From Rhizobium sp. FY34 (lineage in GTDB: Bacteria > Pseudomonadota > Alphaproteobacteria > Rhizobiales > Rhizobiaceae): a DNA stretch of 64,000 nt. Positions 8,809 to 17,189 of this stretch are shown piece after piece. A program made the translations under genes and the position numbers. The stretch is from NCBI RefSeq assembly GCF_005222845.1, contig NZ_STFZ01000036.1, forward strand, positions 43,908 through 107,907. The letters run 5' to 3'. Numbering within the stretch: position 1 is the stretch's first letter; each line of letters opens with the position of its first letter. Under the pieces are notes generated by a model. That model saw only the letters and a program-made list of their open reading frames with translations, was not told where the DNA came from and made no database searches.

Positions 8809-9690
8809 TCAGGCGGTCTCAAAGGCCGCCTTCAGGGTCTGGGCGATCAGGTGTGTCATCGGCCCGGCCATCTTTTCGTTGCCGAAGGTCAGGACCAGAG
8901 GCACGAGGCGCGTTCTGTTTGCCACCTCCACCTCTCGAAGACACCCGGACGCCAGATCGTCGGCGACCAGATGGCGCGGCAGCCGTGCATGGCAAAGACC
9001 GCTGCGCACCGCCTCACGAGCCGCTTCCAGCGTGTTGACATGAACATGCTCGCCCTTGAACGCCGAGCCGGACGCCGCATCGCCCGTATTGGCAACGATG
9101 GCAATCGGGTGGCGTGAAAGCAGCGTGTCGGTGAGCGGCATCCGGTAGGCATGAAGCGGATGATCGACGCGGGCAACGGCAACCAGTTCGATATTTTGCA
9201 GAAAGAAGGCATATTGGGACCGATTGTCCCAGAAGGTGACCGCCAGATCATAGGTCTCCGGCGCGATATCTTCGAGGGACTGACGGACCTGTTCCGTGAC
9301 GAAGATCTCGGCGGAGGCACCGGTCTGGCGGAATGCCGACAGGCCCTTGAAGATGATGGCGCGCGGGGCAATGCTGTCATAGGTCAGCCGCACACGCGCC
9401 TCGCGTCCGCTGGCAAACATGCGTCCGCGCTCCTCCAGCCGTGACATTTCCTCGATCAGCGACGTGGCTTCCGCCAGCAGATGCTCGCCCGCCGGCGTCA
9501 GCACTGCGCGGCGCCCGTCAAGGCGCAGCAGGTCCACACCCAACCGTTCCTGCAGCCGGGCAATGGCGTAACTGACGGAGGACTGGCTGCGGTTGAGCTG
9601 TTGAGCCGCCTTGGCAAAACTGCCGGCCTGCACTGCCGCGCGCAGGACCGCCCATTGCTGCAGTTCGGTGGAAGGCAATTTGAACATCAT
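8809..9690 (-). CDS. LysR-family transcriptional regulator
   Basis: A 293-residue LysR regulator. The N-terminal HTH is clear (FAKAAQQLNRSQSSVSYAIARLQE), followed by the typical wing LRLDGRRAVLTPAGEHLL and an effector-binding domain. The start at 9690 (MMFKLPSTELQQW) is preferred over an upstream TTG at 9711. It is divergent from the metallo-hydrolase gene at 9804 with a 113-base gap, the classic arrangement for a LysR protein controlling its neighbour. The inducer is unknown. Confidence 0.88.
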   Translation of the reverse strand: MMFKLPSTELQQWAVLRAAVQAGSFAKAAQQLNRSQSSVSYAIARLQERLGVDLLRLDGRRAVLTPAGEHLLAEATSLIEEMSRLEERGRMFASGREARVRLTYDSIAPRAIIFKGLSAFRQTGASAEIFVTEQVRQSLEDIAPETYDLAVTFWDNRSQYAFFLQNIELVAVARVDHPLHAYRMPLTDTLLSRHPIAIVANTGDAASGSAFKGEHVHVNTLEAAREAVRSGLCHARLPRHLVADDLASGCLREVEVANRTRLVPLVLTFGNEKMAGPMTHLIAQTLKAAFETA

Positions 9691-9803
9691 CGGATTTTTA
9701 GATGAAATCAACTCGAAGTTCGAGCTTTTTGTCTCAGACCTTCGACCATAAAATCAAACCACCGATGGAAAATACGCATCACCTTGTGGACAAGGATACT
9801 GAC

Positions 9804-10811
9804 ATGAAGAAAATCGCACTCTCCCTGATCTCCCTTCTGGCGCCGCTACCGGCCATGGCTGCAGCCCAGACACCGGAAGCGCTTGCACAACAGGGGATGA
9901 AAGCGGGCGATGCCTATCCGGGACTTGCCAATGTCTGCGATCTATCCAAACCGTTGATGACTGCGGGGCAACGCCCCGCTTCGGCCGAGCGCACAAATGG
10001 CTCACAGCAGCGGCCGCGCCCCGAGCGGCCTGAAAACGCCTCGACCGCCGAACCGGCGAAGGTCTTCGAGAACCTTTATTTCGTCGGCACGCGAAGCGTG
10101 ACAAGCTGGGTCGTGAAGACCTCCGAGGGGCTGATCGTTATCGATGCGCTCAACAACGACCGCGAATCCAAGAGCTATATCGAAGGTGGCCTGCAAAAGC
10201 TGCGGCTCGATCCCAAAGACATCAAATACCTGATCATCACCCATGCCCATGGCGACCATTACGGTGGCCAGCAATATCTGGTCGACACCTACAAACCCAA
10301 GGTCATCATGAGCGAGCAGGATTGGCAGGAGCTTGAAAAGCCCGACCAGCAGTTCTTCAATCCGCGCTGGGGCAAACCGCCGGTGCGCGATGTCTCCATC
10401 AAGGATGGCGACACGATCACGCTGGGCGACACCACGCTCAAGCTTTACGTGACCCCCGGCCATACGCCCGGCACGCTTTCGCTGATCCTGCCGGTGATGG
10501 ATGGAGCGGAAAAACATGAGGCCGCCCTCTGGGGCGGCACCGGGCTGAACTTCGGCCCGAACGCGGCACGGCTTGAAGAATATTCGCAGTCGGCCAAACG
10601 CTTCCGTGACCTTGCAGCCGAGGCCGGCGTGGATGTCTTCCTGTCGAATCATCCGACACGCGACGGCGCTCTCGATAATATTGCCAGGCTGAAGGAACGT
10701 GCGGCCGGTGGCCAGCATCCCTTCGTGACCGGCGAAAAGGCGCTGGGTGCGTTGGAACTTCTGGAGGATTGTGCGCTGGCACAGGCTCAGAAGATCCGCG
10801 GCACCCCCTGA
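9804..10811 (+). CDS. Secreted metallo-beta-lactamase-fold hydrolase (subclass B3-like)
   Basis: A 335-residue protein starting at MKKIALSLISLLAPLPAMAA, a Sec signal peptide; the upstream in-frame extension from 9702 is ignored. The zinc-binding motif ITHAHGDHYGG (HxHxDH) lies near residues 148-158, with a second His in TPGHTPGTLS near 220 and a third in SNHPTRDG near 282. This spacing fits MBL-fold enzymes of the B3/GOB-like group. Activity on beta-lactams is not shown by sequence; many relatives are lactonases or other hydrolases. The divergent LysR gene resembles the ampR-type arrangement. Confidence 0.8.
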   Translation: MKKIALSLISLLAPLPAMAAAQTPEALAQQGMKAGDAYPGLANVCDLSKPLMTAGQRPASAERTNGSQQRPRPERPENASTAEPAKVFENLYFVGTRSVTSWVVKTSEGLIVIDALNNDRESKSYIEGGLQKLRLDPKDIKYLIITHAHGDHYGGQQYLVDTYKPKVIMSEQDWQELEKPDQQFFNPRWGKPPVRDVSIKDGDTITLGDTTLKLYVTPGHTPGTLSLILPVMDGAEKHEAALWGGTGLNFGPNAARLEEYSQSAKRFRDLAAEAGVDVFLSNHPTRDGALDNIARLKERAAGGQHPFVTGEKALGALELLEDCALAQAQKIRGTP

Positions 10812-10889
10812 CAAACGTTCTGGCGGTCGCATTACTGGCCGCCTGAACCGATCACTGCGTCACGGGATGGCTGACCATTCGGCGCGCCG

Positions 10890-11450
10890 TCAGCCAATCA
10901 CGATCGCCCGGAAATCGTTGACATTGGTGCCCGTCGGGCCGGTGACGAAAAGGTCACCGATCGCTTCGAAACCCGTGTAACTGTCATTGCGTGCCAGCAC
11001 CTGGCGTGCGTCATGGCCTGCAGCGCGCAACCGCTGCACCGTCGTGCCATCGGCAAAGGCACCGGCATGGGTGCCGGAGCCATCGATCCCATCCGTGTCG
11101 GCGGCCAGTGCCGACACCGCGCAGCCATCAATGCCGAGCGCAAAGGCAAGCGCAAATTCGCTGTTGCGTCCACCCCTGCCGCCCTTGCCCCGGATGGTCA
11201 CCGTGGTCTCGCCCCCAGACAGCAACACGGCGGGTTTACGGAACGGCTGGTCCTTCAGCAAAACTTCGGACGCGGCGCATCGGCAGACGGTGAGTTCAAA
11301 TGCGCGATCATCGTGGGCGGCAGTCGAGGCGGTAGTTCTCGATGATAGCGAGCGCGTCATGGCGGGTCGTTGCATCAGAAACCGTGGGGCCGGAGACCAC
11401 GAAAGCCTGGTTGTCAGTATCCCTTATCGAGCGTGATGGATCTGACGGCT
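10890..11450 (-). pseudogene. Glycerate 2-kinase (MOFRL/TtuD) C-terminal remnant
   Basis: The frame 10890-11375 carries the conserved MOFRL C-terminal half: [20 protein letters not shown], then [20 protein letters not shown] and an end in [19 protein letters not shown]. The segment that should precede it, [18 protein letters not shown], lies in a different minus-strand frame near 11320-11420 and runs into a stop, so a frameshift separates the two. The N-terminal half is missing. Intact enzymes phosphorylate D-glycerate in tartrate/glyoxylate routes. This copy is very probably dead. Confidence 0.8.
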
Positions 11451-11536
11451 CTGAAGGCTCAAAGTCGCAGTACATCACGGCGAAGATCAGAGCTGGACGG
11501 CGGAGCTTGAAGGCGAGCAACAGGATGACGAGCTAC

Positions 11537-11724
11537 TCAATCGCTTCGAGCGGTGGCCTTGTGACGTTGGATTCTGGCGAGCTCGACAAACCGGCGCTTC
11601 ACCTCTTCAAAGAATGCCAGGGGTAGCGATCCTTATCCCCCTCCTCCCTTCCGTCCAGATGCTGCCAATGCCAGAGATAGGAATAGCGAAAGACCCAGCC
11701 GACCTTGGGTTCAATCGGCAGCAT
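11537..11724 (-). pseudogene. PemK/MazF-like toxin with internal deletion
   Basis: A reading frame starts at ATG 11724, overlapping the antitoxin end by 14 bases: MLPIEPKVGWVFRYSYLWHW, then GREEGDKDR, typical of the N-terminus of Phd-linked PemK-like toxins. After DKDRY it hits a stop at 11599. In the adjacent frame the sequence continues as PLAFFEEVKRRFVELARIQR and ends at 11537, which looks like the toxin C-terminus. The whole remnant is about 190 bases, less than half a normal toxin gene, so the core appears deleted and out of frame. Confidence 0.6.
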
Positions 11725-11989
11725 TCTTTTCCATCAGCAGTTCAGTATTGAGATGATCCAGGCCCGTCTCCATAGTCGATGCATCGGTGCCGGCAAGCTC
11801 GTCGTCACTGATCGCAGCCGTCAGATCGACACGACGGTCCCGCTTGGCAAGACGAAGGTAATCCTCATAGGCCATGAGCACCGTGCGCGGCCGGCCGTTC
11901 TTGGTGATGATGACCGGCTCTCGCACGGCCGCATCCTGGTAAGAACCGAAATTCTTCGAAACCGCAGCTGCTGTCACAATCGACGTCAT
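11711..11989 (-). CDS. Phd/YefM-family antitoxin
   Basis: A 92-residue protein. The N-terminal part (SIVTAAAVSKNFGSYQDAAV, then EPVIITKNGRPRTVLMAYEDYLRL) is the Phd/YefM DNA-binding fold, and the acidic C-terminal tail is the usual toxin-neutralising region. The long upstream extension of the frame to 12337 is rejected because the family begins at MTSIV. The partner toxin immediately downstream is broken, so this antitoxin is now an orphan, perhaps kept as a repressor or as protection against related toxins. Confidence 0.82.
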   Translation of the reverse strand: MTSIVTAAAVSKNFGSYQDAAVREPVIITKNGRPRTVLMAYEDYLRLAKRDRRVDLTAAISDDELAGTDASTMETGLDHLNTELLMEKNAAD

Positions 11990-12111
11990 GGCAGATCTCC
12001 TTTGTTCCGGAATATACGGGCTTTCCGGAACTTTTGCAAATCTGCTGCTAGAACTGTAGGAATGCGATGATACGGAAGCGGTCAACCTCCAATTCAACCT
12101 GTGATACAGTC

Positions 12112-12320
12112 TTGCGGCGCGTGAAAGAACCCGACACCATCGCCGCTGTGCTCCTCCATATAACGCCACGACGAACTGGCCGCGCTTCTGACAGATCAGG
12201 ATTTTGAGACGTTCCGTAATCTTGTCAACGAGGGCGTGTGCGCCACCCGCAGAGATAAACCCGATCGCAGCTTGGCGCAGGAGCGCCGCGGAACTAGGGA
12301 AGGCCGCCAGCCGTCGCAGT
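12112..12320 (+). pseudogene. Integrase-like remnant with a frameshift
   Basis: On the plus strand, VKEPDTIAAVLLHIT (from about 12121) is followed after a one-base slip by HDELAALLTDQDFETFRNLV (to about 12240). Together they resemble the N-terminal region of tyrosine-type integrases of rhizobial plasmids. Beyond that the similarity fades. It lies directly before another integrase fragment at 12466, which suggests remains of a multi-recombinase element. The assignment rests on short stretches and is tentative. Confidence 0.4.
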
Positions 12321-12465
12321 GAGCACGGAGCGTGCATCTATGCAATCGCATGCAGTCGACAGGTGCGGATTATGCTCACATTTCTGCCTAAACCACACAG
12401 GCTGTCATTACTCCTTTACGTCCGGTAATGTTGCTTTATCGGACATCTTTATCTTTATATAGAGA

Positions 12466-12749
12466 ATGGCCCAAATCATCGAGCAGAACACCGAAATTCA
12501 CGTCGAGGAGACCTCAGCGCCGTCTCTCAGCACGGCGCCCGGGTATGATGTTTCCGCGCCGGGGGTGTCAGGCGAAAGCCCCCTCCCCTCTCTCGTCGTC
12601 GAGGATCAGACGCCCGCCCATCTCGCAGGCCTCGCCGATCGCGCAAGGGGTTACGTCGAGGCGGCGAGTTCGGCAAATACCCGCAAGGCTTACGCCTCGG
12701 ACTGGAAGCATTTTGCTGCCTGGTGTCGGCGGTCCAACCTGGCTCCCCT
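12466..12749 (+). pseudogene. Tyrosine recombinase N-terminus, cut by IS3 element
   Basis: The frame starting MAQIIEQNTEIHVEE contains ARGYVEAASSANTRKAYASD and WKHFAAWCRRSNLAP, the SAM-like core-binding domain of tyrosine recombinases. It is interrupted at 12749 by the left end of the IS3-family element; the frame then runs into IS sequence and stops. The catalytic C-terminal domain is not present on the far side of the IS, so a deletion accompanied or followed insertion. The frame has no catalytic residues left. Confidence 0.75.
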
Positions 12750-12788
12750 TGAACCGCCCCGAGTTTTCCGGAGACCGTTTGGTTTAAG

Positions 12789-13712
12789 TTATGCGGCCAT
12801 GGCCGTTGCGTCCAGCATGGCGTAGTATCGTTCTTCTGCCTCGGCGGGTGGAATGTTTCCGATTGGCTCCAGAAGACGCCGGTTGTTGAACCAGTCGACC
12901 CATTCGAGTGTGGCGAACTCCACGGCTTCGAAGTTTCGCCATGGTCCTTTCCGATGGATGACCTCGGCCTTGTATAGGCCGTTGATTGTTTCGGCGAGAG
13001 CGTTGTCGTAGGAATCGCCGACGCTCCCGACGGAAGGTTCAATGCCTGCCTCCGCCAGCCGCTCGGAATACTTGATCGACACGTATTGCACGCCCCTGTC
13101 GGAATGGTGAATGAGCCCGCCGCGTTTGACGGGCCGCCGATCATGAAGCGCCTGGTCGAGGGCATCGAGCACAAAGCCCGCATGGGCAGTCCGGCTTGCC
13201 CGCCAACCGACGATACGGCGGGCGAAGGCATCAATCACGAAGGCCACGTAAACGAAGCCCTGCCAGGTCGCGACATAGGTGAAATCGGATAACCACAGCA
13301 TGTTCGGCGCGGGAGCCTTGAAGTGGCGATTGACGCGGTCAAGCGGGCATGGAGCAGACTTGTCCGATATAGTGGTTTTGACTGGCTTGCCGCGAATGAT
13401 GCCTTGAAGACCCATCATTCTCATTCTCATTCTCATTCTCATGAGCCGTGCGACGGTGCATCGGGCGATGTCGAAGCCTTCTCGCTGTAACTGCCGCCAG
13501 ACCTTCCGCACGCCATACACCTGGAAGTTCTCGTTGAACACCCGGCGTATCTCGACCTTCATGGCCATGTCGCGCCGGGCGCGGGCCGACAGGCGCCCCA
13601 CATCCGTGCGCTTGGCAACGACCTCATAATAGGTGGACGGGGCAATCGGCAGCAGTCTGCAGATTGGCTCGACCCCGAGCACCGAGCGGTGTTCGTCGAT
13701 GAAGGAAATCAT
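12789..13712 (-). CDS. IS3-family transposase OrfB (DDE catalytic part)
   Basis: A 307-residue rve-type DDE transposase. The HTH-like start ([20 protein letters not shown]) is followed by the catalytic Asp in [11 protein letters not shown], the second Asp in [11 protein letters not shown] and the Glu in [12 protein letters not shown]. The C-terminal [19 protein letters not shown] is typical. It is normally made as an OrfAB fusion by -1 frameshifting; the orfA stop overlaps the orfB ATG (ATGA). A run of RM repeats near residues 91-99 comes from a hexanucleotide repeat and is unusual for the family. Confidence 0.93.
   Translation of the reverse strand: MISFIDEHRSVLGVEPICRLLPIAPSTYYEVVAKRTDVGRLSARARRDMAMKVEIRRVFNENFQVYGVRKVWRQLQREGFDIARCTVARLMRMRMRMRMMGLQGIIRGKPVKTTISDKSAPCPLDRVNRHFKAPAPNMLWLSDFTYVATWQGFVYVAFVIDAFARRIVGWRASRTAHAGFVLDALDQALHDRRPVKRGGLIHHSDRGVQYVSIKYSERLAEAGIEPSVGSVGDSYDNALAETINGLYKAEVIHRKGPWRNFEAVEFATLEWVDWFNNRRLLEPIGNIPPAEAEERYYAMLDATAMAA
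13416..13442. repeat. Hexanucleotide tandem repeat inside transposase
   Basis: Four and a half copies of CATTCT in a row (plus strand). They encode alternating Met-Arg (MRMRMRMRM) in OrfB just before [10 protein letters not shown]. Relatives usually have only one short Met/Arg stretch here, so slippage seems to have expanded it in frame without stopping translation. Confidence 0.85.
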
Positions 13713-14038
13713 CGCTTCAGTGGGCGGTCGAGCTCCGCCATCGCAAAATATGCTGACGCCTTGCGCAAAATCTCGTTGGCCTGATGAAGTTCGCGGTTCT
13801 CCCGTTCCAGAGCCTTCATCTTCTCCGCCACGTCACGCGGCAAACCTGCACGCTTGCCGCGGTCGACCTCGGCCTTCTTCACCCATTCATGCAGGGTATG
13901 CGCCGAGCAACCGATCTTGGCGGCTATCGATGATACCGCCGCCCAACGGGAGGGATGATCGGCTTCATGTTCCATCACCATTCGAACGGCGCGCGCGCGG
14001 ACTTCAGGGGAGAATTTGTTTGTCGTCTTGCTTGTCAT
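13709..14038 (-). CDS. IS3-family transposase OrfA (HTH part)
   Basis: A 109-residue helix-turn-helix protein: [20 protein letters not shown], then [20 protein letters not shown]. It has a C-terminal leucine-zipper-like coil ([20 protein letters not shown]), as usual for IS3 OrfA. It recognises the IS ends and is joined to OrfB by frameshifting in the active transposase. The frame is intact, so the element may still be able to move. Confidence 0.93.
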   Translation of the reverse strand: MTSKTTNKFSPEVRARAVRMVMEHEADHPSRWAAVSSIAAKIGCSAHTLHEWVKKAEVDRGKRAGLPRDVAEKMKALERENRELHQANEILRKASAYFAMAELDRPLKR

Positions 14039-14116
14039 AGACCCTACTTCTCACGAGTTGGGGTCTCCGGCAAACTCGGCGCGGTTCAGACCGACTGGGC
14101 TATGTATGGCCGTAAT

Positions 14117-15004
14117 TTAGCTCAGTTGTGCTTGAGGTTTGGCTTCCGCGACAAGCCATTCAACAAAATGCCGCACACTTGGTCGCTGTAATGCCTCCGC
14201 TGTGCTGACGGCATAATAGGCGAAACGTGTTGGCCATTTTGTATCGATAGGCGAAACAAGCCTCCCCGAACGCACCTCGTCACTTGCGTAAACGTTGCGC
14301 ACGAGTGCAAGCCCCTGACCGGCCACGGCCGCCCTGACCATAAGATGGTCGTCGGAGAACGATGGGCCTTTCAGATCAAGAGGCGCTTCTACTTCCAGAG
14401 CCTCGAACCATAGCCTCCAGTCGGCACGGTCCATATCATGCAATAGCGGAAGTCCGAGACAATCGGCCGGAGTCACCACGGGTGATCTTGAACGCAACAG
14501 TTCAGGGCTTGCAACGACGATCATCTCGGGGGCCATAAGCCAGGCGACTTCGAGACCTGGATAGATACCGAGCCCATGCCTGATAGCGACATCGATCGGC
14601 TCGCGCTTCAAATCCACAACACGACTGCCCGTTTCCATCGCAATCTCAATATCAGGATGAAGCCGCGAAAAATCCGAAAGACGAGGCACAAGCCAATTCG
14701 CAGCAAATGACCCCATCGTGCTGATCCTGATCCTCCTTGAGGAGGGGCTTTCCAGCTTTCTGACCACCTCCTCAATAGCCTGGAAGGGGCCATCTACAGC
14801 GCTAAAGAGAGATCTTCCTGCGGAGTTGAGCTCCACCCCCGCCTGCGTTCGCGTGAACAGGCGATAACCTACATAATCTTCCAGCTCCCTGATGCGTTGG
14901 CTGATCGCGCCCGGCGTCAGCGCCATGCTGGCTGCGGCGTCCCGCATGCGGCCGGATCGGGCGACGATAACGAACGTCTGAAGGAGGGGGAGGGAGATAC
15001 GCAT
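14117..15004 (-). CDS. LysR-family regulator (GcvA-like)
   Basis: A 295-residue LysR protein, start taken at MRISLPLLQTFVIVARSGRM because the HTH (MRDAAASMALTPGAISQRIR) normally begins there; the frame extends to 15061. The effector domain contains SSRRIRISTMGSFAANWLVP and VDVAIRHGLG, hallmarks of the GcvA/AmpR branch. A related GcvA-like protein at 18139 shares the same layout. It is divergent from the MFS gene at 15104 and may control it. Confidence 0.88.
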   Translation of the reverse strand: MRISLPLLQTFVIVARSGRMRDAAASMALTPGAISQRIRELEDYVGYRLFTRTQAGVELNSAGRSLFSAVDGPFQAIEEVVRKLESPSSRRIRISTMGSFAANWLVPRLSDFSRLHPDIEIAMETGSRVVDLKREPIDVAIRHGLGIYPGLEVAWLMAPEMIVVASPELLRSRSPVVTPADCLGLPLLHDMDRADWRLWFEALEVEAPLDLKGPSFSDDHLMVRAAVAGQGLALVRNVYASDEVRSGRLVSPIDTKWPTRFAYYAVSTAEALQRPSVRHFVEWLVAEAKPQAQLS

Positions 15005-15103
15005 GGTTTGGTATTTAGCACGGCTAAACACGAATGCGAAATTCATCGTTTGCCCACGCAATACTTTTCAGCAATTTTCGAGTGAACAAACACGGAGACA
15101 TGC

Positions 15104-16339
15104 ATGAGCCATAATAGATCAAAATCATCAGTCCTGCAGTGGCTGGTTGTAACGTTTGGCTTTCTAGCTCTCGCACTCGCATTTTCTGCCCGTGCCACGC
15201 TTGGGCTGGTCATGCCAATCTGGGAGCAGGAACTAGGCTGGTCTCGAAGTTTCGTTTCTGGATCTGCTGCAACGGCTCTATTGGTAATGGCAACAGTTGC
15301 TCCCTTCGCAGGACATTTCATCGATCGACATGGTGTGCGGCTGACGTTGGCGCTCGGGCTTTTCCTTGTCGGAGTTGGATGCCTAATCGTCTCGTCGACC
15401 AGCAACGCAATAATCTTTCTCATCGCTTTTAGTGCCATTTCTGCGACTGGCTATGGAATTGTTGCAACCCATATCGTCTCCACCGCAGTTGCTCGGCTCT
15501 TTGACCGGAACAGGGGGCTTGCGACAGGGATAGCGACTTCCGGAGCGACAGGCGGACAGTTTCTTATCGTACCCCTCATTGCTGTCGTGTTGACGACGTT
15601 TAGTTGGCGATGGAGCTTCCTCGCAATTGGGATCGGTTGTCTCGCTCTGATACCTATTTTATGGTGGACGCTCACTGAAAAGGGAGATTCTGCGATAGCG
15701 CCCTCCGATTGCGAACCGACTCCTTCAATTTGGGTCGATGTCTCCGCTGTCATCAGGAAACCGGCATTTCACATTCTTTTCTGGAGCTTTTTGCTCTGCG
15801 GATTCACTACGGCAGGCGTCATCGAAACGCACCTTTTGCCTTATGCCTCGTTCTGCGGTTTTGGTCCCGTTCCAAGTGCTACCGCGTATGGCGTGCTATC
15901 GGCGGTCAATATGCTCGGTATGATCGGAGCGGGGTGGTTAGCTGATCGCATGAACAGAATTGTGCTTCTCGGCTCGATATACCTGCTCCGGGGAGTGACG
16001 TTTATTGTCCTTATCAACGTCGGTGCTGACTATGAAATGCTGGTTGTCTTTGCACTGATGTTTGGAGCGGTCGACTACGCGACTGTCCCGGTTACCGCCA
16101 GTCTAGTGGCTAGCCACCTCGGCTTGCGTGTTATGGGGTTATCGATGGGAATGATTTCGGCAGGCCACTCTCTCGGCGCCGCCGCGGGTGCTTTTTCGGG
16201 GGGCTACATTTTCGATCTCACGATGGGATATGATTGGGTGTGGATCACTTCGATTGTGCTGGCGGTGGGAGCTGGGTGCATAGTATTTCTATTGAAAAAT
16301 AACCCGCAAGATGCGACCGTTAGGGAAGCAGGTCATTGA
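15104..16339 (+). CDS. MFS transporter (OFA/monocarboxylate-like)
   Basis: A 411-residue, 12-helix major facilitator. The motif-A region GHFIDRHGVRLTL lies near residues 67-79, and the second-half counterpart GWLADRMNRIVLL near 280-292. The general pattern resembles oxalate/formate-antiporter and monocarboxylate-type MFS proteins. Codon use is visibly more AT-rich than in the flanking blocks. It lies in the same island as the hydrazine-type operon, so export or import of its product or precursor is a reasonable guess, but the substrate cannot be read from sequence. Confidence 0.85.
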   Translation: MSHNRSKSSVLQWLVVTFGFLALALAFSARATLGLVMPIWEQELGWSRSFVSGSAATALLVMATVAPFAGHFIDRHGVRLTLALGLFLVGVGCLIVSSTSNAIIFLIAFSAISATGYGIVATHIVSTAVARLFDRNRGLATGIATSGATGGQFLIVPLIAVVLTTFSWRWSFLAIGIGCLALIPILWWTLTEKGDSAIAPSDCEPTPSIWVDVSAVIRKPAFHILFWSFLLCGFTTAGVIETHLLPYASFCGFGPVPSATAYGVLSAVNMLGMIGAGWLADRMNRIVLLGSIYLLRGVTFIVLINVGADYEMLVVFALMFGAVDYATVPVTASLVASHLGLRVMGLSMGMISAGHSLGAAAGAFSGGYIFDLTMGYDWVWITSIVLAVGAGCIVFLLKNNPQDATVREAGH

Positions 16340-17127
16340 CTGATATCTCTCAGAAACACGTGAGAGCTTTCCGACGCAAGGGAACGCGCGTTTCCCTCTT
16401 TAGCTAAGTCGTCCAAACGCGCAATTTTTCGTGTAAACTGGCTTTTCAGGTTAGCAATTGCTTTGTCAGCTCTACTGTTCTTAAGTTCCTCCAATAGTTC
16501 CAACATGTCACCGACAATAAATTCCAGATTCCCCTGGATCTCAAGGTCAATAGCCCTCACGAATCTGGTCTGAGAGTTGAAATTCCTGACGTGATCAATA
16601 ATGACGTCGTTACAAGACCAATAGGAAATGTGCTCAAAAATCGTCTCAATAACATGACAATAACTGCTTACGCTGCGGTCAGGATGGCATTTTGATTCCG
16701 CCTGCAAATGTACACGAGCATGTACGAGCACAAGCTCGTCTTCTCGTTTCATGAGAACAGGCTTTCTCTCTAGCGACTGCTTTAGGAGAAGAAACGCCAA
16801 CTCATACCAGGACTGCATCTCCCTGCTCGACAGGATTTTGGCGAAAAAACCCTTGTTGGGTGTGGCAGTTACAAGTCGTTCGGCGTGAAGCCGCGTTAGT
16901 GCCTCTCGCAGCGGCGTTGCGCTGGTTGCCAGTTTTTCGACTAATTCCCCTATGTGGAGTTGCTGGCCCGGGCGAAACTTGTAGTGGATCAGCATCCACT
17001 TCAGGCGGAGGTAAACATTATTGGCCTTACCAGTATCGTAATGCCTACGTTGGAAATCTCTGCCAAAGTTTTCGAGCGCGCCTGATAGGGCTCCCCTGTT
17101 GGTCCCTGCGGTCTCGTGTTCTTCCAT
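16333..17127 (-). CDS. GntR-family transcriptional regulator
   Basis: A 264-residue protein. The wHTH is NNVYLRLKWMLIHYKFRPGQ followed by ELVEKLATSATPLREALTRL and RLVTATPNKGFFAK, a standard GntR DNA-binding domain, with an all-helical ligand domain after it. The ATG at 17127 (MEEHETAGTNRG) is chosen because an AGGAGG lies just upstream; the longer frame would overlap the GST gene. It overlaps the MFS gene end by 7 bases in convergent orientation and follows the GST gene on the same strand. Confidence 0.82.
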   Translation of the reverse strand: MEEHETAGTNRGALSGALENFGRDFQRRHYDTGKANNVYLRLKWMLIHYKFRPGQQLHIGELVEKLATSATPLREALTRLHAERLVTATPNKGFFAKILSSREMQSWYELAFLLLKQSLERKPVLMKREDELVLVHARVHLQAESKCHPDRSVSSYCHVIETIFEHISYWSCNDVIIDHVRNFNSQTRFVRAIDLEIQGNLEFIVGDMLELLEELKNSRADKAIANLKSQFTRKIARLDDLAKEGNARSLASESSHVFLRDISQ

Positions 17128-17189
17128 TTCGATTCCTGCCCTCCTGCGATGCAACTCTTGTAGGCGAAAAGGTACCGGCATCGGCTCGG

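Larger units (their letters stand above)
12750..14088 (-). mobile_element. IS3-family insertion sequence, complete
   Basis: About 1339 bases, bounded by terminal inverted repeats that begin TGAACCGCCCCGAGTTTTCC on the left and, read inward from the right end, TGAACCGCGCCGAGTTTGCC. They match at about 25 of 27 positions and carry TG...CA ends. It contains overlapping orfA (13709-14038) and orfB (12789-13712) on the minus strand. The bases flanking the two ends (CCT left, GAC right) do not form a target duplication. Together with the missing rest of the left-hand integrase, this points to an IS-mediated deletion or recombination. Confidence 0.9.

Noticed and set aside
13416-13442. CRISPR-like short repeat
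   Set aside because: The repeat unit is 6 bases with no spacers and lies in frame within a transposase.
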